64,000 nucleotides of DNA from Bacteriovoracaceae bacterium. GTDB lineage: Bacteria; Bdellovibrionota; Bacteriovoracia; Bacteriovoracales; Bacteriovoracaceae. Made by a program: the position numbers and the translations under genes. Of the stretch, positions 53,420 through 62,331 are shown piece by piece. The notes beneath the pieces were generated by a model. The model was not told the DNA's origin and ran no database searches. It saw only the letters and a program-made list of their open reading frames with translations. Location of the stretch: positions 95,445 to 159,444 of the forward strand of contig CANFHC010000003.1 of the NCBI GenBank assembly GCA_947446575.1, written 5' to 3'. Each line of letters begins with the position of its first letter. The first letter of the stretch is position 1.

Positions 53420-54811
53420 TTGGGAATAGCGTTCGGCTCCATCTCGACTGGATTACCAAAGGATATTGTGAAGCAGCTAATGTCTGCTGAACAAGTTCCT
53501 ATCCAGAATATGGAAAAACAAAAAAGCAAAATTTCAGACAAGAAAGGACTCGTCGATCAACTTCTAAAGTTAGTTGAAGATGTTCGAGGAAATCTTGCGA
53601 CCAATGCAAACGCGAGAGCTCTTCGTGAATTAAAAGTTGAAACAAACAATGACATCATTGGCGTCACAACCGATAAAACGCGCGCCGTTCCTGGAAGCTA
53701 CCAACTAGAAGTTACTTCACTTGCTCAAAAAGCGAGTGCTATGTCGACTGGATTTGAAGATAAAGACAAAAGTTACGTTGGCGTTGGATTCATTCAATAC
53801 ACAATGCCTAACGGCGAGACGAAAGATATTTATGTTGATTCGGAAAATGCTTCTCTTAGCGGTGTTGCTAAGCTTATCAATAAAGATTCCAGCTTAGGTG
53901 TTTCTGCCAATGTTGTTAATGATGGTAGTGGTTCAGATGCGCCATGGAGATTAGTTTTAAGTTTAAATAAAACTGGTGATGATAACGCTGCTAATTTCCC
54001 CTATTTTTACTTTGTCGATGGTGACGATGATTTCCAATTGGAATTTCACCGAGAAGCTCACGATGCAAAAATCAAACTAGATGGTTTTGAACTAGAGACA
54101 CCAGAAAATAAATTAAAAGATATGATTCCTGGTGTTTCAATCGATTTAAAAAAAGCAAAGCCGGGCGAAGAATTCGCTGTAAACATTTCAGAAGATACTG
54201 CAGCGGTAGGAACGAAGGTTTCAGATCTAGTTACAAAATTAAATGGAATTTTAAAATTCATTAAAGAGCAGAACTCTATTGATGATAAAACAGATACCTC
54301 GAGAACTCTCGGTGGAGACATCATGCTCCAGTCATTAGAGGGACGAATTCACGCTGCCGTATTTAAAGATGTGCAAACGGATACTGGGTTTCATCGCGTA
54401 GGTGAACTTGGACTCTCATTTAGTCGTGATGGGGTTTTAGAATTTGATCAAAAAAAATTCGATGCCCTCATCAGCAAAGACTATACTCTTGCATCGCAAA
54501 TTCTCACTGGAACATTTATTCCTGATGGTGGAAAGTCTGATGGATTCATGGACAATTTAAATTCCACAATGAACTCCGCTCTTCGTATGCCAGATGGAAT
54601 TATCCAAAACAGAAAAAAGTCTCTACAAAGTAATATTGAACAAATCGATAGAAGAATAAGCCAGAAACAAAAGTATCTGGAAGAGAAAGAAAAAAACTTG
54701 AAAGACAAATTTTCAAGATTAGAAGGTACGATTTCAAGAATTAAATCTCAGGGTGCTGGTATCGCGGGAATGAGCGGTGGCGGCGGTAGCCCTGTGCAAG
54801 AATTAGGATAA
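53420..54811 (+). CDS. fliD: Flagellar hook-associated protein 2 (filament cap)
   Basis: 463 residues. The N-terminus (GLPKDIVKQLMSAEQVPIQ) and C-terminus with its coiled coil (about 395-440) are typical of FliD, the cap that guides flagellin folding at the filament tip. The start is a TTG at 53420 with a perfect AGGAGG 5 bases upstream; no ATG gives as good a frame. A glycine-rich tail (GMSGGGGSP) ends the protein. fliS follows after 15 bases, the usual order. Confidence 0.95.
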   Translation: MGIAFGSISTGLPKDIVKQLMSAEQVPIQNMEKQKSKISDKKGLVDQLLKLVEDVRGNLATNANARALRELKVETNNDIIGVTTDKTRAVPGSYQLEVTSLAQKASAMSTGFEDKDKSYVGVGFIQYTMPNGETKDIYVDSENASLSGVAKLINKDSSLGVSANVVNDGSGSDAPWRLVLSLNKTGDDNAANFPYFYFVDGDDDFQLEFHREAHDAKIKLDGFELETPENKLKDMIPGVSIDLKKAKPGEEFAVNISEDTAAVGTKVSDLVTKLNGILKFIKEQNSIDDKTDTSRTLGGDIMLQSLEGRIHAAVFKDVQTDTGFHRVGELGLSFSRDGVLEFDQKKFDALISKDYTLASQILTGTFIPDGGKSDGFMDNLNSTMNSALRMPDGIIQNRKKSLQSNIEQIDRRISQKQKYLEEKEKNLKDKFSRLEGTISRIKSQGAGIAGMSGGGGSPVQELG

Positions 54812-54826
54812 TATCAGGAGGTACAT

Positions 54827-55231
54827 ATGAGTTATGGTTACGGAGCTTACAAAAAAACGGCTGTTAGTACGGCAAGCAAAGAACAAATTCTTCTAATGCT
54901 TTATCAAGCTGCAATTAAAAATTGCAAAAAAGCTATTGAAGCTATTGGTGAAAATAAAATTGCTGCCAAAGGTGAATACATCGGCAAGCTTCAAGACATC
55001 GTTATTGAACTCAATAACAGTCTTGATTTTGAAGTTGGTGGCGATATCGCAAAAGAATTGTCATCTCTATACGACTACATTCTTTTTTCTAGTACACAGG
55101 CCAACATCAAAATTGATGCTGAACCACTAGAGGGATGTCTAAATGTACTTAATACATTGTACGAAGGTTGGAGTGAAGCCATTAAAGGTTTAAAAACAGC
55201 TCCTCCTGCTCCAGGCAATGAATTAAAATAA
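54827..55231 (+). CDS. fliS: Flagellin export chaperone
   Basis: 134 residues, all helical, with the FliS start (YGAYKKTAVSTASKEQILLMLYQAAIKNC) and the LYDYILFSSTQANI motif near residue 84. FliS binds the flagellin C-terminus before export. A textbook AGGAGG lies 5 bases before the ATG. Confidence 0.95.
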   Translation: MSYGYGAYKKTAVSTASKEQILLMLYQAAIKNCKKAIEAIGENKIAAKGEYIGKLQDIVIELNNSLDFEVGGDIAKELSSLYDYILFSSTQANIKIDAEPLEGCLNVLNTLYEGWSEAIKGLKTAPPAPGNELK

Positions 55232-55266
55232 TTAACCAGCTACTTTTATAAAAAATAGGATTTATT

Positions 55267-55671
55267 ATGATAAATAAACTTTTTGAAAATATTCAAGAAC
55301 ATCTTTCCATGCTCGACTTAGCAGTTCACTGTAGCGAAAAAATAAATATTTTTGCAAAGAGCGAAGAACTAGATCGAGTGATTAGCGAAACTGATAACCG
55401 CGATCGCATCGTAAATATTGTTGGGACTCTTCAAAAAGTTGTAGAAGATCAAATTAATCGACTAAGCCCGGGAGACATCGATCAAGACGGAATTCTTATT
55501 TTAAAGGCTTGGTTTCACGACCTAAGTGTATGGTCAGAGAAAATGATTGAGATTGATCGCGAGACAGTTGAGCTCTTAGCTCAACAAAAAGACAATACAA
55601 CCCAAGAAATTTCTCTGATTTTTAAAAATAAAGAAATGTTCAAAGGCTATAATCACCAGAGTAAAAAGTAG
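55267..55671 (+). CDS. Small helical protein in the FliT position
   Basis: 134 residues, no signal peptide, almost wholly helical and rich in E, D and K. It follows fliS by 35 bases, where many genomes carry fliT, the FliD-specific chaperone, and its size and helical content fit. Sequence identity to FliT is not evident, so the assignment rests on position and shape. Confidence 0.55.
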   Translation: MINKLFENIQEHLSMLDLAVHCSEKINIFAKSEELDRVISETDNRDRIVNIVGTLQKVVEDQINRLSPGDIDQDGILILKAWFHDLSVWSEKMIEIDRETVELLAQQKDNTTQEISLIFKNKEMFKGYNHQSKK

Positions 55672-55809
55672 GTAGTTCAAAACTTCCCGAATTGAAAGTT
55701 CATTGACAAAAATCTCGGAACGTGAGGAAATAGAATCAGTTGGGCCAAAGATTGGCCCATCGTAGATATCTACCTTTTTGAACCTTAAGGATGAGGAACA
55801 GGGGTGCAC
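55672..55809 (+). promoter_or_regulatory. Leader region before the glycosylation genes: hairpin and palindrome
   Basis: This gap holds TTGACA at 55703 and TAGAAT at 55731 (22 bases apart, too far for a normal promoter), a 7-bp hairpin TGGGCCA / TGGCCCA (55741-55759) and a perfect 12-base palindrome GTAGATATCTAC (55762-55773). The palindrome could be an operator. Confidence 0.35.
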
Positions 55810-56490
55810 ATGAGTTTACCAAAAATCACTTCATACGAAGTAAAGACTTCTCGAACCGAACAAAAAGTTCCGGTTGTTAATGGCGTTCACCTTCATTCAA
55901 TTTATAATCCTTTCAAGGAAGCAGAAACATTAGTTGAAGCCCAACTTGATTCGCTTAAAAATAAAAATGAAGTGCTGATTTTGGGATTGGGTTTCGCCTA
56001 TCACATTAATGCAATTATCGAAAAACTTACACTGTTCCATGGCGATGATTTCAAAATTATTGTTATTGAACCCAATATACAAGTTTACGAAGATTGTATT
56101 GCTTTTGATTTGCTTAATAAAAAGAATGTTCTTATTTATTCTGGATTTAGCTCAACAGAACTTTATAGCGACCTAGACCTTGTTCATTTTCTCTTGAGAA
56201 AACCAGCCATGATCGCTCACCCGCCATCTTTTAATCTTTATCAACATTATTTTAAAGGCATTCTTACTTTCGAAGCGCCAAAAAACATTGGTGGAATTAT
56301 AGACTTTGTAAACTCTGTTGAAATTAAAAAATATTTAAATCGCTTTAACCAAGAGGCTACTCTGGAAGAAGTTCTTTATAACCAAATTCCTAAAAAATCC
56401 CAATTTGACCAGACTGATTTTCTCGCAATGGCCTTAGTTGAAATGACTAAAAAAAGCGTTGATGTAAAAGTCGGTATGGGAGACCATTAA
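55810..56490 (+). CDS. Maf / MptE-like flagellin-glycosylation protein
   Basis: 226 residues from the ATG at 55810 (AGGGG 5 bases upstream; a GTG at 55804 is the alternative). The segment SIYNPFKEAETLVEAQL and the glycine-rich VLILGLGFAYHINAI followed by IIVIEPNIQVYEDC match the Maf (motility accessory factor) / MptE-like fold. Maf proteins glycosylate flagellin, often with nonulosonic acids. This copy is short and lacks the C-terminal half of full Maf. It lies 2 bases before the next gene. Confidence 0.7.
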   Translation: MSLPKITSYEVKTSRTEQKVPVVNGVHLHSIYNPFKEAETLVEAQLDSLKNKNEVLILGLGFAYHINAIIEKLTLFHGDDFKIIVIEPNIQVYEDCIAFDLLNKKNVLIYSGFSSTELYSDLDLVHFLLRKPAMIAHPPSFNLYQHYFKGILTFEAPKNIGGIIDFVNSVEIKKYLNRFNQEATLEEVLYNQIPKKSQFDQTDFLAMALVEMTKKSVDVKVGMGDH

Positions 56491-56491
56491 A

Positions 56492-58162
56492 ATGAAAAAA
56501 ATTCTTATAATAAACTTACGCAGAATTGGTGACGTTTACACCTCTGGGCACCTAATTAATTCCCTAGTGGCAACCCAAGAAAACACCGTTTCTCTATTGG
56601 TATATAAAGAAAGCTCGCTTGCTGCTCAAAACTTAAAAAACATTTCCAGCCTTCATACAATTGATAGAAAAGAAATTATTACACTTAAAACAAATAAATT
56701 GTTTTCTGATGGTTTTGCTCTTGAGCAACTTTTTAATCAACTTGAAGAAATCAAGATGACAAAATGGGATGAGATAATAAATTATTCCAATGATATAGTA
56801 GGTGCTTATTTATGCTCTTACCTGCGCAACTCTACTGCTAAAATGGTTGGTGTACACTTCAGCCAAGAAAGAAATATTGTAACCAATAATGATTGGGAAA
56901 TTCTCTTTAATGACATTCTACCAGTCGTTAAATATGCTCCGGTTCATTTTGTTGATTGTTATCATAAAATGATGGAATGTGCACTTAACAGAGAAGGTGA
57001 AAAGTTAATCACCAACCCTGAAAACAATGCTCTTGCATTCAGTAACATCAGCACTATTCGTAAAAACCAAAAAGGTTCTGAAAGAACAGCAAAAGTTATA
57101 GGTATTCAGCTTAAAACCGCTGATACTTCAAAAGATATTCCGGAAAATATTATAGCGGAATTAATCTTAATGCTTAAAAATAATATCGAACTAGTTCCTG
57201 TTCTTCTTATTGCTCCAATAGATGAAGAAAGAAGATACGCTAAAGAGATCAATGATAAGTTTGATAACAGCCTAGTTGTTATCGAAGCAGACCTTACTGC
57301 CATTGCCTCCGTATTAATGAATATTGATTTACTCATTACTCCGGATACCGCCATTAAACATATTGCTGATCTTGCAGAAACACCTGTTTTAGAAATATCA
57401 CTTGGTCATGCGCCTTTTTTAAAACAAGGAAGCTATTCAGCGGGAAGTCTTATACTTACAGACATAATCACTGAAAGAAATTTTACAAAGTCAGAGCAAA
57501 CGGATTCTTCGAACTGTAACTACATAACAGCTCAAGATATTGTTGCAACAGTCTTATATTTCTTTTCTAAAAGTAAAACTCTTCGGCCAAACTTATCCAA
57601 CGACGTAACTCTTTATACTTGCACTTTTGACAAGCTTGGAGCTAGGTACTCTGTAGTCGCAGGAACTGTTGATGCTCAAACAGAAATTCATCGTTTGATG
57701 TCCAGACAGTTAATCAACATTCTTTATGACCATAATGAATCAATGGAAATCTATGATGATATAACAGACTTTGGAATGGTCGCAGGATCAACATGGTCGG
57801 CAAAAGAAAAATCTAACGTAACTAATGTTATGAGAGATTTATTGGGCACTTTACGCTCACTTCTTCAAAGCATGGAAAATAAAAAAGGCTCTCGTGACTT
57901 TGTCATGAACCTCGGAAAATTAATTGCATACACAGAGACAAACTCACTGGTGCAAATTCCAGTGGCCATGTTCAAGACAAAAATTGAATCAATTAAGGCA
58001 AAAACATTTGATGATAATGCTAAAGAAGTTGAAGTTCTCCTGTATGACTTAAAGTCTGACATACAAAAAGTTCTTCATTGTATTAAACAATTAGAAGACA
58101 AAATTTCTGCTCAACGTAAGGCAGATTTTATTGGAAGAGGCCCTGAACAAGCCAACAACTAA
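56492..58162 (+). CDS. Family 9 glycosyltransferase-like protein (first copy)
   Basis: 556 residues. The N-terminal 360 have the GT9 (heptosyltransferase) outline: start KKILIINLRRIGDVYTSGHL, and the late motif DLLITPDTAIKHIADLAETPVLEISLG near residue 285. A C-terminal helical extension of about 190 residues (coiled toward the end) is unusual for LPS heptosyltransferases. Context between a Maf-like gene and fliD/fliS suggests a role in filament glycosylation rather than LPS. Confidence 0.7.
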   Translation: MKKILIINLRRIGDVYTSGHLINSLVATQENTVSLLVYKESSLAAQNLKNISSLHTIDRKEIITLKTNKLFSDGFALEQLFNQLEEIKMTKWDEIINYSNDIVGAYLCSYLRNSTAKMVGVHFSQERNIVTNNDWEILFNDILPVVKYAPVHFVDCYHKMMECALNREGEKLITNPENNALAFSNISTIRKNQKGSERTAKVIGIQLKTADTSKDIPENIIAELILMLKNNIELVPVLLIAPIDEERRYAKEINDKFDNSLVVIEADLTAIASVLMNIDLLITPDTAIKHIADLAETPVLEISLGHAPFLKQGSYSAGSLILTDIITERNFTKSEQTDSSNCNYITAQDIVATVLYFFSKSKTLRPNLSNDVTLYTCTFDKLGARYSVVAGTVDAQTEIHRLMSRQLINILYDHNESMEIYDDITDFGMVAGSTWSAKEKSNVTNVMRDLLGTLRSLLQSMENKKGSRDFVMNLGKLIAYTETNSLVQIPVAMFKTKIESIKAKTFDDNAKEVEVLLYDLKSDIQKVLHCIKQLEDKISAQRKADFIGRGPEQANN

Positions 58163-58190
58163 GAAAATCTCAAAAACCTAGGATTGGTTT

Positions 58191-58337
58191 ATGGATATGC
58201 TCAAAGAAGATCTTAATCGTGAATTTGCTCGCATTAAAGACAAAATAGAAAAAGCAATTGCACTCACAGAAGAAGATCTAAAAATCATTCTTCTCTCTAA
58301 GCTTTCAGAGGAGGATCTTCATGAAAGCAAGCAATAA
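58191..58337 (+). CDS. Small 48-residue gene between the two glycosyltransferases
   Basis: 48 codons from the ATG at 58191, with AGGA 7 bases upstream. The peptide is helical and heptad-like with alternating acidic and basic residues (KEDLNREFARIKDKIEKA), and has no cysteine or signal peptide. Its end overlaps the next gene by 17 bases, in another frame, and carries that gene's GAGGAGG ribosome-binding site, so it is translationally coupled. Confidence 0.6.
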   Translation: MDMLKEDLNREFARIKDKIEKAIALTEEDLKIILLSKLSEEDLHESKQ

Positions 58338-60024
58338 TTCTCGAATTCCTGAGCCAGAAGTTCCAGTTGTAACATTGGCCATATTACAACTTACTCGTTT
58401 TGGAGATCTCATCCAAACGGCACAAGCTCTTGAAGAGCTTAAAAAAAGTCATCCAGAATATAGAGTTGTGCTAATTGCAAGATCACAATTTTCAAAACCT
58501 CTCGATTTTTTATTAAAACGAATTTTTGATAAAGTTTATCACCTAGATACTAAGAGAATATTTGAAAGCTCTGAGGTAAATGGACTTAAAAATAGCTTTG
58601 AAGGAATAAGCTCTTTTCTGAACGAAATAAATGGTGAAGCTATTGAGGTTCTGATCAACCTTTCTTTTTCAAACTCTTCAGCCTATCTAGCTTCTTTAAT
58701 TAAATCTCAACATAAAATAGGTACATTTTTCGACTTGAGTAACAAAATGCAGATCAACGATAAATGGTCACAGGTTGTTTACTCAACTGTCATGCGTGGT
58801 TCGTTAAATCCATTTTCTTTGGTAGATTTATTTAAAAATATTATTGGTATTAGATCTGCAGAAAATAAATCGACTCCCGCGATTACGGCTCGCTCAAACA
58901 CTATAATTATCCATCCATTTGCTTCTCAAGAAAGAAAAGCTTGGAAAGCAGAAAAATGGGTAGAAGTCATTTATCGAACACTCAAAGAAAACGAAGGGAC
59001 TAGCATTCAAATTGTTGGGGCTAAAAATGAAATTCTTAAATCTCAACTCATCACAGAAAACCCATTACTAAAAACATTTGGGCATAGAATTCAAAATCTC
59101 ACTGGTAAAACAACTCTTGCTGAACTTTCAATGGAATTGAAAAAAGCTAAATTGTTTGTCGGTCATGATTCGATGGTCGGCCACCTCGCAGCCATTAATA
59201 ATACAACGACACTCACAGTTTCCCTCGGTAGCGTTCGCCCCCATGAAACAACTCCCTATCATCCGAATGCTTATAACCTAGCTCCGAGAACCAAATGTTT
59301 TCCTTGTTTTCCAACTGACGCTTGTAGCTTTAATCAATGTCACCACGACATTCCTTATCAAATAGTAAGTGCATCAATAAAACAATTATTGGAACATAAA
59401 GAAATAACAGCAGAATGGGTAAAGGTCGCAGTTTCAAGTTTTCATATAAGTTCGGTGAATTTCTATCGTGCTCGTTTTAACAAAGGGCACATGAACCTAG
59501 AAAGCCTAATCGATAACCACGTTGATAGCCCAGATATTTTCAGATCACTCTATAAAGTAGCTTGGTCATTTGTCATAGGTGATCATGAAGAAAATATACC
59601 ATTTCCAAAACTTACAGCCAATACACATCGCGACCTCCTTGATGCCTTAACAGGTCTTCAACATTTGTTTGAGTTGTCTGAGTTTGGTAAAAAATATTCT
59701 CGTTTTATTTTAGAAGAAATTTCATCTCACACTCCTAGTATTGCAAGAATCAAAGAATACTCCAAAAAAATTGACGAAATTGATCAATTGCAAAGTATGG
59801 TTCAAAAAACCTCACCAAGCTTAGCTCCGATTATTGATTATTTTGCTGTTAGGAAGGCTAATCTTTACGGTGATAGCTTAGTCAAATTAACAGAAAGTTC
59901 TTATTATGCGTTTGAAGAATGCGCGAGTCTGTGCAGTATTTTATTTGAATTAATTGAAAACACAATTTCTGAACATAAATTAACTTCGAGCAAGATCAAC
60001 TCTCGCTCTGATGTAAACAAATAG
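58321..60024 (+). CDS. Family 9 glycosyltransferase-like protein (second copy)
   Basis: 567 residues. The GT9 outline is clearer than in the first copy: start LAILQLTRFGDLIQTAQALEEL, IIIHPFASQERKAWKAEKW near residue 200, and LFVGHDSMVGHLAAINNTTTLTVSLG near 280. A cysteine cluster (CFPCFPTDACSFNQCHHD, about 331-348) matches the cysteine motif of some GT9 proteins. A helical C-terminal region of about 200 residues follows, as in the first copy. AGGAGG lies 6 bases before the ATG. Confidence 0.75.
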   Translation: MKASNNSRIPEPEVPVVTLAILQLTRFGDLIQTAQALEELKKSHPEYRVVLIARSQFSKPLDFLLKRIFDKVYHLDTKRIFESSEVNGLKNSFEGISSFLNEINGEAIEVLINLSFSNSSAYLASLIKSQHKIGTFFDLSNKMQINDKWSQVVYSTVMRGSLNPFSLVDLFKNIIGIRSAENKSTPAITARSNTIIIHPFASQERKAWKAEKWVEVIYRTLKENEGTSIQIVGAKNEILKSQLITENPLLKTFGHRIQNLTGKTTLAELSMELKKAKLFVGHDSMVGHLAAINNTTTLTVSLGSVRPHETTPYHPNAYNLAPRTKCFPCFPTDACSFNQCHHDIPYQIVSASIKQLLEHKEITAEWVKVAVSSFHISSVNFYRARFNKGHMNLESLIDNHVDSPDIFRSLYKVAWSFVIGDHEENIPFPKLTANTHRDLLDALTGLQHLFELSEFGKKYSRFILEEISSHTPSIARIKEYSKKIDEIDQLQSMVQKTSPSLAPIIDYFAVRKANLYGDSLVKLTESSYYAFEECASLCSILFELIENTISEHKLTSSKINSRSDVNK

Positions 60025-60033
60025 GTTTTTGTA

Positions 60034-60465
60034 ATGACAGCACTTACTAATGTTAAAACTAGTTCACTGGATCTTGCATTTGAATCAATTGACTCTTGTT
60101 TTGGGTATGTTGATTACATCACTGCTCAAATTCAAAAATTAATTACATTCTATAATGCTGGAGAAGTCGATCAGGCCAATGCAACTTTTATGGAAGTTAT
60201 TGACCTAATGGATTTATACATTCAACTCATCTCCAAAGTTTACCGTGTAATCAGGACTGATTTGCCAGGACAGTCGTTTAACAAGGATGAAAGTATTCAA
60301 AAACTTGAAATTCATCTTCTCTCGGTAATCAAGGCTTTATTGCAAGCGAAAGAAAAAGAAGACGTAATCATGCTTTGTGACTTGCTAGAGTATGAGCTGG
60401 TCGATAATCTTACTCAGTGGAAGATCAAAATCCTGCCGGAATTAAAGAAGTTAAAAAATTTCTAA
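60034..60465 (+). CDS. Helical protein of unknown function in the flagellar glycosylation operon
   Basis: 143 residues with no signal peptide or membrane segment and helices throughout. Size and composition recall flagellar chaperones (FliS/FliT class) but no motif supports it. It starts 9 bases after the second GT9 gene and overlaps the earliest possible start of the histidine kinase. Confidence 0.5.
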   Translation: MTALTNVKTSSLDLAFESIDSCFGYVDYITAQIQKLITFYNAGEVDQANATFMEVIDLMDLYIQLISKVYRVIRTDLPGQSFNKDESIQKLEIHLLSVIKALLQAKEKEDVIMLCDLLEYELVDNLTQWKIKILPELKKLKNF

Positions 60466-61946
60466 GCTTTAAAAGTAGTGAGCTTGCTTCTTTGCCTTTA
60501 AAGGTAAAACCACTGCGCTTTACAAAAAGTTCTTTTGAAAAAAAAATCTTTCATGCTTTAAAAAACTCAAAAAAAGACTTTGATCTTAATCATAAATTTC
60601 AATTTAAAGAAGAATTGAGAAAAATACTTCTTTCTACAAATGAAGTCAAAGAACTTCCCCAAGCAATTCTTAAACTTACTTCTTTAAGTTCATTTGAATC
60701 TTGTCATGTTTTAGTACATGAAAAAGGAAAGCCCGTTGGACAAAATTATTTTTACACCAACTCAAATTACGAAGAATCGAAGTTAATCGACATACAAAGC
60801 TTCAACTCGCTTTTTAGTCTAGTCAAAAAAAGTAAGAATAAGATTTTCAACCAGTCATTGAATTTGAAAAATGACTTAGATGTTGTAGGAAACTTTCTTG
60901 CCAAAGAAATTGATCTAAAAAACTATTCCGTTATTTATTTAATGTCACGAAACTCCTTTCTTCCACCAAGTCAGGAAGAACAAGATCTTTTTCAAAGCCT
61001 ATCTATACATTTGCAACCACTCTTGATGAAAATTTTAGATAAAGAAAAAAATGATTTAAAAAAAGAAGTATTGATAAAATCATTGGAAAATTTTCCAGAG
61101 AAAATTTTCATTAAAAAAAATTCTCAGTTTCTTTTTACGAATCATCAAGGCAGCTCTCCCGTCGAAAATTCGCATTTGATGGTTTTTCCTATTGAGGGAG
61201 AAGAAAATACAGTCATGGAGTTATCAAACCTAAGCAAAGACACTATTTCTACAGAGCTGTATCACTCTCAACGTGTTTCTTTACTAGGAGAGCTCCTTAA
61301 CACTCTTCAACATGAGCTCTCCAATCCACTTTTTGGACTCAACTTAACTGGTTCACTGCTTGCTAGTGATGCCACAGATGAAGAGACAAAAGAGATATTG
61401 GGGGATATTTGCTTAAACGCTAACCGTTCTCAAACTATTATTAAAAACTTTTCAAATCTCTATAATGACCACCAAGAATATAAAAAAATACAACTCTATA
61501 AATTTATTGAAGAAGTTATTACTCTCACAAAAAGTGAGACAAAGGAGATTCAAAAAAGGATAGAATGTATTGGCTTTGAAAGCAGTGACACTATCGAAAT
61601 TGAAACCAACTCAACCTGCCTTACTCAGATTATTTTTAATCTCATTATTAATGCCGCACAGGCAATTAAATCGCAAAATACGCGTGTTCAAAATAATCGT
61701 ATTATAATCAAGCTGATTAAAGTGAACAAAAGCGTAACAATCGCTGTGGTTGATGACGGGCCAGGTGTTCAAAACGAGCTAACATCGACTATTTTTGAGC
61801 CGTTTTTCACCACTAAGGATTTTGGAACAGGCCTAGGCCTTTCAATCTGTCAAAATCTTGCCAGACAATTAGAAAGTAAAATTCATTTTCAAAACAATTC
61901 ACCTTTTCCTGGCGCAACTTTCTCGTTAAACTTACCTCTAGTTTAG
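60417..61946 (+). CDS. Soluble histidine kinase with a GAF-like input domain
   Basis: 509 residues from GTG at 60417 (a TTG at 60492, residue 26, is an equally plausible start, since no good ribosome-binding site supports the first). No membrane segment. A GAF-like region (about 75-215) precedes the transmitter: H-box with His299 (LNTLQHELSNP), N-box NLIINAAQAI, G1 VVDDGPG and G2 FGTGLGLSI. It should autophosphorylate and pass phosphate to the single-domain receiver encoded 10 bases downstream. Confidence 0.88.
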   Translation: MEDQNPAGIKEVKKFLSFKSSELASLPLKVKPLRFTKSSFEKKIFHALKNSKKDFDLNHKFQFKEELRKILLSTNEVKELPQAILKLTSLSSFESCHVLVHEKGKPVGQNYFYTNSNYEESKLIDIQSFNSLFSLVKKSKNKIFNQSLNLKNDLDVVGNFLAKEIDLKNYSVIYLMSRNSFLPPSQEEQDLFQSLSIHLQPLLMKILDKEKNDLKKEVLIKSLENFPEKIFIKKNSQFLFTNHQGSSPVENSHLMVFPIEGEENTVMELSNLSKDTISTELYHSQRVSLLGELLNTLQHELSNPLFGLNLTGSLLASDATDEETKEILGDICLNANRSQTIIKNFSNLYNDHQEYKKIQLYKFIEEVITLTKSETKEIQKRIECIGFESSDTIEIETNSTCLTQIIFNLIINAAQAIKSQNTRVQNNRIIIKLIKVNKSVTIAVVDDGPGVQNELTSTIFEPFFTTKDFGTGLGLSICQNLARQLESKIHFQNNSPFPGATFSLNLPLV

Positions 61947-61956
61947 GGAGTTTATT

Positions 61957-62331
61957 TTGAATAAAATTCTACTTGTTGAGGATGAGCCACTTATCCAAAA
62001 ATCGCTTAAAAAGCTTTTGGAAAAAAGAGGCGTTGAAGTTGTTGTTGAAAGTCGCGGTCGCGAAGCGATTCAACTCATCCTTAATCAAAAATTCGATCGA
62101 ATAATCTGTGACCTTATGTTGCAAGATATTTCTGGTTTTGACGTAATCGAAGAATCCAAGGCCCGTTTCACCATGGCCGAAATTAGCAAACTCTTTATTA
62201 TCATTACCGCTTATAGTTCTCCTCATGTAATCGAGAAAGCTACTCAGTATGGATGCCTACTTCTTTCAAAGCCCTTTGAGAATATTGAAGAAGCATTGAC
62301 GATTTTCTTATCCGAAGGAGCAAAGATTTAA
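61957..62331 (+). CDS. Single-domain response regulator
   Basis: 124 residues of receiver only: acidic pair (VEDE), phospho-acceptor Asp52 (IICDLML), Thr84 and Lys105 (LLSKPF). No output domain, so it acts like CheY or as a phosphorelay step. It is the cognate partner of the upstream kinase by position, and its stop codon overlaps the nadK start by one base (TAATG). Confidence 0.93.
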   Translation: MNKILLVEDEPLIQKSLKKLLEKRGVEVVVESRGREAIQLILNQKFDRIICDLMLQDISGFDVIEESKARFTMAEISKLFIIITAYSSPHVIEKATQYGCLLLSKPFENIEEALTIFLSEGAKI

